NCBI RefSeq assembly: GCF_025685625.1
Contig: NZ_JAGSYI010000001.1
Span: 1,054,001-1,118,000, forward strand
From: Acidicapsa acidisoli
Lineage (GTDB): Bacteria > Acidobacteriota > Terriglobia > Terriglobales > Acidobacteriaceae
Length of the DNA: 64,000 bases
Reading direction: 5' to 3'
Both the position numbers and the translations under genes were made by a program. The notes below the pieces were generated by a model. The model saw only the letters and a list, made by a program, of their open reading frames with translations, was not told the origin of the DNA and ran no database searches. Positions 59,616-64,000 of this stretch are shown in pieces (position 1 is the stretch's first letter; every line of letters starts with the position of its first letter).

Positions 59616-62195
59616 TCAATCTTTGTCTTCGGTTGAGTCTCCCGCATCGACCAGAGGACGGAAACGATGCACTGGTGAAGGCATCGGCGTGTTCACTCCT
59701 TTCACGCTCTGCCAGATCACCTTGTTCAGGGCATGCATTGGCGCGCGATCCAGATCGTTGAAGTCCATCTTCATGCTCTCTGCCGCGCCAGGGGACTGTT
59801 TGGTGTTTTTGGCGTTTACGTCAATCTTCGGGGCGATCACGGAGAAGGGAGTGATCTCCGGAACCGCTCCGAAGGAAGCGTAGAGAGGCATCGCCGCCGC
59901 GTCGTATTGGCTCATCGGCGGCATGCCGAGGAGCAGTTCGATCGAGCGCACGAACGAACTGGTGGAGTAGAGCGTGCTGTCGACGATACCGCGCTTGACG
60001 TAGGGGCTGATTACCAGTCCTACGGTGCGCCGGGCGTCGACGTGATCTGGGCCGTCTTGGGCATCGTCTTCGATGAGGAAGATGGCCGTGTTGGGCCAGT
60101 AGCGGCTATGACTTACTGCATCCACGAGTTGGCCGATGGCGTAATCGTTATTGGCCACCATCGCCTCGGGAGTAAACGCGCCAGGCTGAGTTCCCTTGGT
60201 GTGGTCTTCGGGCATGCTCATGACCACAAAGTTGGGAAGACGCAGGTTGGGATCTTCGCTGTCGTAGTTGTTCTCGTACTGCTTGAATTCGCGTAGAAAC
60301 ACGGCAATGTTATCCGTATCCCTTTGCCGGGAGCCGAGATACTCCTTTGAGACATGTCCGACGAGCCCGGATGCGCCAGGAGCCGCGTCCATCGTGGTGC
60401 CGGTGCTGGCCCGGGCCGCGTACTCGCCATAGGAGCGATAGGTGAGGCCTTTGCGCTGCGCTACATCCCACAGGTGCCCTGCCGATGGCACATAGGCTCG
60501 CGAAGGCAAGGCATCGCTTCTTCCTGCGTAGGTTGGCGGCCAGAAGCGTTCGTTGAAGTCGGTCGCATAGGCTGCGTCCGACCAGGAATGGCCATCGACG
60601 CTGACCTCGCCGTCGCAATAGAGGTTGTCCAAGATCACATACTGCTTCGCCAGCGCGTGCTGGTTGGGCGTCACCTGTTCTCCAAAGATAGTGAGCGCCG
60701 GATCGCCGTTTGCGTTCTTCAGGTCTCCGAAGACCTGATCATAGGTGCGGTTTTCTTTGATGATGTAGATTACGTGCTTGATCTCTGTGGACACGCCAAC
60801 AGCCTGCGGAATGATGGTCGGCGTCTGTGGCGGTCTGGCCTCGGCCAGCATCGAATCGGTGTACGGCGTGTTATTGACCACCATCTTTGTCCAACGCGGA
60901 AGGTCCTTTTGAAGCGTGGCTACATTGAGAACTTCGACACTGCTCTTCTGCACTGTTTTTACTGACTCGTCTCCATTCCAGATGGAGGCCAGAGGACTGC
61001 CCGGTCCTTTGCGGTCAGGATGTCCCGACTCGCCCTTGCTGTTGCCAATGTAGAGTTCACTGCCGTTGTGGGTGAGCGCAAGCGCCGATGGATACCAGCC
61101 TGTAGGAATGAATCCAACCACTGAGCTATGCGCCCGGTTGGAGATGCGGATCACGGTGATCGAGTTATTGTCCGCATTGGCTACATAGAGTAACTTACGC
61201 ACGTTGTCGATCTCCGCGGCATCCGGCGTCGAGCCTTCCGGCCCAAGCGGGGTCAAGGTCGTGGACAGCCGCTCGATCACTTGCAGAGTACGCGTGTCGA
61301 TTACATGAATCGTGTTGTCGTTGGAGCAGACGACAAACAGCCTTCCGTCGGTCGACAACTTCATGTCGTTGGGATTCATGCCAACGCGAAGAGTTCGGAT
61401 GACTTTGTTGGTCGCGGTATCGATCACGCTTACCGATTCGCTGGCCCAGTTAGAGACAAACAACTTGCTGCCATCCGGCGTCAACACTAACTGGTATGGG
61501 TTGATCTCCACGGGAATGCGGGTGAGGATCTGCCGCGTTTTCGCATCGAAGACTACTACATTGCTTGGCCCCGTCCCGGTGCCTCGGTTGGCGGCATAAA
61601 GATAGTGCTTGCCGGAAAGATATGCGACGCCCGACCACCACACCTTCTTGGGATCGATCGTTTCCACCATCTGATTGGTTGGCTTATCGCTTAGACGGCC
61701 ATCGCTGTAGCTGAACTCATAGATCGGCGCTGCGCTTTGCGCTATTGCCTTCGCGCCGGTCGCATTCCCGCCTGAGACATAGAGAGTGGAGCCATCCGGT
61801 GACCAGGTCATACCCAACCAAGTGGTCTTGAGTTCAATATGCTGGATGACCTTCTGTGTCTTCACGTCCATCACATCGATTCCGTGCGGCTGGTAACCGG
61901 CGTGGCTCGCGACGACGACCCTTCCATCCTTCGAGACCAGCATGTTCAGCACCATGTCGTTCAGTTCCGCGATTGGCTTGCCCGCTGGGGTGATCCGCCA
62001 TCCGTTAGGCAAATCGAATCCGCCCTGGATGAAATGCGGTAACTGCTTTGTAGACTGTCCGATAGTACGCGGCGAATCATCTGAAACAGCGGGAGGTGCG
62101 GTGTTCTCATTGGTCTGAGCATGAACTGGCATCGCGCCCAACAGACCCAGGGCAATGAAGCCTGCGAAGCCGCAGAACTTGGCAGTAACAGACAT
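59616..62195 (-). CDS. Bifunctional YncE-like beta-propeller / phosphoesterase family protein
   Basis: An 859-residue periplasmic or surface protein with a signal peptide (ending VHAQT). Residues about 70-430 form a YncE-like seven-bladed propeller (VSKDGRVVVASHAGYQPHGI; LVLTPDGSKLFVSNWASESV; LYVANADNNSITVI). Residues about 475-760 are an alkaline-phosphatase-superfamily phosphoesterase domain (HVIYIIKENRTYDQVFGD, then SVDGHSWSDAAYATDFNE; SMPEDHTKGT; LIEDDAQDGPDHVDARRTV) with the metal-binding Asp/His set. Phospholipase C or phosphonatase-type activity is possible. The propeller may bind the substrate or a partner. This two-domain design is common in Acidobacteria and Planctomycetes. Confidence 0.9.
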   Translation of the reverse strand: MSVTAKFCGFAGFIALGLLGAMPVHAQTNENTAPPAVSDDSPRTIGQSTKQLPHFIQGGFDLPNGWRITPAGKPIAELNDMVLNMLVSKDGRVVVASHAGYQPHGIDVMDVKTQKVIQHIELKTTWLGMTWSPDGSTLYVSGGNATGAKAIAQSAAPIYEFSYSDGRLSDKPTNQMVETIDPKKVWWSGVAYLSGKHYLYAANRGTGTGPSNVVVFDAKTRQILTRIPVEINPYQLVLTPDGSKLFVSNWASESVSVIDTATNKVIRTLRVGMNPNDMKLSTDGRLFVVCSNDNTIHVIDTRTLQVIERLSTTLTPLGPEGSTPDAAEIDNVRKLLYVANADNNSITVIRISNRAHSSVVGFIPTGWYPSALALTHNGSELYIGNSKGESGHPDRKGPGSPLASIWNGDESVKTVQKSSVEVLNVATLQKDLPRWTKMVVNNTPYTDSMLAEARPPQTPTIIPQAVGVSTEIKHVIYIIKENRTYDQVFGDLKNANGDPALTIFGEQVTPNQHALAKQYVILDNLYCDGEVSVDGHSWSDAAYATDFNERFWPPTYAGRSDALPSRAYVPSAGHLWDVAQRKGLTYRSYGEYAARASTGTTMDAAPGASGLVGHVSKEYLGSRQRDTDNIAVFLREFKQYENNYDSEDPNLRLPNFVVMSMPEDHTKGTQPGAFTPEAMVANNDYAIGQLVDAVSHSRYWPNTAIFLIEDDAQDGPDHVDARRTVGLVISPYVKRGIVDSTLYSTSSFVRSIELLLGMPPMSQYDAAAMPLYASFGAVPEITPFSVIAPKIDVNAKNTKQSPGAAESMKMDFNDLDRAPMHALNKVIWQSVKGVNTPMPSPVHRFRPLVDAGDSTEDKD

Positions 62196-62331
62196 GTTCT
62201 TCCTTTCGAAGTGGTTATGCTAGGGCCTGGGCCAGAAGTCCGATACCGATTTCAAGGCGGTACCGGGAACAGAAATCGCTGAAGAGCAGACAAGTTAAAA
62301 CAGCGCCAACGCCTTGGTTCTCTATCTAAGC

Positions 62332-62351
62332 CGTACGTCGTTGATCGTACG
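62332..62351. promoter_or_regulatory. Candidate operator upstream of the propeller/phosphoesterase gene
   Basis: CGTACG is repeated after an 8-bp spacer; since CGTACG is its own complement, the pair is both a direct and an inverted repeat. It lies about 137 bp before the start codon, in a 242-bp intergenic region. Confidence 0.35.
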
Positions 62352-62397
62352 CCAGGATTGTTAATTCTCGTTGAGAAAGCCTACAGCAGCGGCTTGC

Positions 62398-62426
62398 GCC
62401 CGCTGCGTCTGGGAGACACAGCGGGC
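62398..62426 (-). terminator. Terminator hairpin after the PHP-domain gene
   Basis: 13-nt arms (GCCCGCTGCGTCT and AGACACAGCGGGC) pair with one mismatch over a GGG loop, 12 bp after the stop of the PHP gene. It separates that gene from the propeller gene downstream. Confidence 0.65.
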
Positions 62427-62437
62427 ATTTGAACTCC

Positions 62438-63973
62438 TTAGAAATTTAGATAGATTGGATTGCCCGCGATCAGCAGGCTTCCGCCGCTGGATCGAATGTT
62501 GATCCGGAGCCAATGCCGCTTCCCGTCGCTTGTATAGTCGAAGTTTCGCGTCTCTTCTTTCCCTTGCACCGCGGCAGCGTCGACGAGAGTAGTAATCTCG
62601 CCATCCTGAATTACTTCAGGATGCGCTCCTTCGAGTTCGGTCATCTTGATTGAGAACTTCACCTTCTGATCGGCTGGAGACTGGATTGCGTCTCCCATCG
62701 CAGCGGTGGCAGTTCCTGCCTGAGCGGTGAATTCGAGGATGCGGTTCGATGTGCCTTCGATATCTATGAATACGTGTCCGACGCGAATGGCGTCGAGAAT
62801 GGCGCGCTCCGAGAGGTTCGCAGCGTACACAACCGTAGTGGGATGACCGATTGCCGACCTGGTTTGCGGAGGATAGTCGGCATCATGATTGTCGCTTCCG
62901 CCAACACCCGTAAGCCGATAGCCCTTGTTCAGCTTGTCCTGCCAGAAGGGAATGCCAGAGCGGGGACCGTCAAGTGAGCCGCCGTTGATCGCTTCGATGG
63001 ATGTTACGCGGCTATAGTCCGTGTCCGGAACCGTCCAGCCGCAGCCCATGCAAGCTGCGCCAGAGGGCGAGCCGGGGTGATTGATCGAAAACAATCCATG
63101 CTGATCCTGCACTTGTTGCAGCATCTGATTGATGTTCGGCACGTGTGGGCTTGTCAGCCGAAAATCGATGAAGCTTGTCGTTCCAAAGACATTAGCGTGT
63201 CCCTGAAAGGTCGTGATCTCGCGGCCTGGGATCAGCAGCAGTTGATCGAAGTATGGCTGTAACTCGCGCATGTCGTTATATTGCGAGATTGTATTGTGAT
63301 CGGTGATTGCGATGAAGTCGAGCTTCCTGTTCGCAGCCGCTTCGACTGTTTTGTATAGCGGGCATGGGACTTTTTGCCCCGACTGGCTGAGGCACGATCC
63401 GTCGCTGTGGGCGTTGTGCATGTGCAGATCGCCGCGATACCATGCAGGACCGTTACGCAAGGGCGTCTGGCTAAACGTCGAAACCTCAGGCGTTTCGCCG
63501 GCATGAGCGAAATAGATTTTGGCTTCGTATTCGGAGCGCACGCCTTCCTCGATATTTGGAACACCCAGAATGAGCTTCCACTTACCGGGGATAATTACTC
63601 CCGGAAGATAAGACGGCGTGGCATCTGTCTCGGAGATAGTGAAGTAACTCTTGTTGCCGCCGCTCCATCCACGAAAGCGCTCGCTATCGAAGACGCCCAG
63701 ATCAATGGAGGTATGCTTATCGCGCTCGGTGTAGGAAAGCTCCACGCTCACGCGGGTGACGCCTTTCGGTACTGCAAAGGGCAGCTCCTTGTAAGTCTGG
63801 CGATCGGCATAGGTGACCGTTCCATGCAACACCACGTCGGGCTTCGCGTGCTGGGCATATCCAAGAGGTTCGTTCAAGCACGGGATCATGCATAGCAGAG
63901 CAATGACGATTGTCCAGCCGTGGGAAAAACCAAGGCGCTTTGCTGTCAAACTGAAAACTCGCTTCCGATTCAT
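62438..63973 (-). CDS. CehA/McbA-type PHP-domain metallohydrolase, secreted
   Basis: A 511-residue protein with an N-terminal signal/anchor (about residues 18-40). Residues about 45-165 are a beta-sandwich pre-domain. The PHP domain (about 175-395) has the metal motifs GDLHMHNAHSDG, FIAITDHNTIS, LIPGREITTFQGHANVFG, FSINHPG and VGGSDNHD. A C-terminal beta-rich domain follows. Relatives are annotated as CehA/McbA-family metallohydrolases and include carbamate hydrolases; the true substrate of this branch is unknown. It has its own terminator and starts 27 bp from the right edge, so its promoter is outside the window. Confidence 0.9.
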   Translation of the reverse strand: MNRKRVFSLTAKRLGFSHGWTIVIALLCMIPCLNEPLGYAQHAKPDVVLHGTVTYADRQTYKELPFAVPKGVTRVSVELSYTERDKHTSIDLGVFDSERFRGWSGGNKSYFTISETDATPSYLPGVIIPGKWKLILGVPNIEEGVRSEYEAKIYFAHAGETPEVSTFSQTPLRNGPAWYRGDLHMHNAHSDGSCLSQSGQKVPCPLYKTVEAAANRKLDFIAITDHNTISQYNDMRELQPYFDQLLLIPGREITTFQGHANVFGTTSFIDFRLTSPHVPNINQMLQQVQDQHGLFSINHPGSPSGAACMGCGWTVPDTDYSRVTSIEAINGGSLDGPRSGIPFWQDKLNKGYRLTGVGGSDNHDADYPPQTRSAIGHPTTVVYAANLSERAILDAIRVGHVFIDIEGTSNRILEFTAQAGTATAAMGDAIQSPADQKVKFSIKMTELEGAHPEVIQDGEITTLVDAAAVQGKEETRNFDYTSDGKRHWLRINIRSSGGSLLIAGNPIYLNF

Positions 63974-64000
63974 ATTGTCTTCTCCATGCGGCCGAGGGAA

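Overview
The window reads as chromosomal DNA of a soil-type acidobacterium, most likely class Terriglobia (Acidobacteriaceae). This is inference from gene content, not a database match. The pointers are an 830-residue orphan FtsX/MacB-type permease of the ADOP kind, several Tat-tagged sugar isomerases and Gfo/Idh/MocA dehydrogenases, a TonB-dependent receptor with an N-terminal carboxypeptidase-regulatory-like domain, an NHL/Ig-like surface protein ending in a hydrophobic tail with a Gly-rich Cys motif, and GC-rich coding DNA.

Layout. (1) 0-17.2 kb is a sugar-processing region: three TIM-barrel isomerase/epimerases, two Gfo/Idh/MocA oxidoreductases, a DUF1080 (3-keto-glycoside hydrolase type) protein, a secreted GH42 beta-galactosidase, a nucleoside-type MFS permease, an esterase, two lipoproteins and the ADOP permease. 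Together these suggest periplasmic handling of glycosides through 3-keto-sugar chemistry. (2) 17.2-26.6 kb is a decayed accessory region. It holds two tRNA genes with CAT anticodon, an att-like copy of the tRNA anticodon arm, AT-rich direct repeats, a kinase gene fused by deletion to a broken di-haem cytochrome gene, a frameshifted DUF1330 gene and three copies of a 21-bp dispersed motif. It also carries an intact AraC regulator divergent from a small redox operon, and a beta-lactamase-fold hydrolase. (3) 26.6-38.9 kb is a plant cell-wall cluster: GH51, two esterases, a CE1-like esterase, GH95 and GH9. This enzyme set fits decorated xyloglucan or a similar hemicellulose. (4) 39.3-42.3 kb carries a translationally coupled MEDS sensor and GAF-LuxR regulator, an SDR and a truncated hydrolase. 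(5) 42.3-53.4 kb encodes surface proteins (outer-membrane barrel, NHL/Ig protein, collagen-like protein with a chitin-binding-like module) and a TonB receptor, CMD/AhpD-like and esterase operon. (6) 53.6-59.3 kb holds a sigma-54 activator upstream of a four-gene operon (two alpha/beta hydrolases, an SDR lacking its catalytic Tyr/Lys, and a DUF417 membrane protein) preceded by a good -24/-12 promoter. (7) 59.6-64 kb carries a YncE-like propeller/phosphoesterase and a PHP-domain metallohydrolase.

No CRISPR array, rRNA, intact transposase or integrase was seen. The least ordinary parts are the tRNA-bracketed scar at 17.3-20.2 kb, the sigma-54 operon with two enzymes whose catalytic residues are altered, and the duplicated isomerase tail around the lipoprotein gene at 2-3.8 kb.
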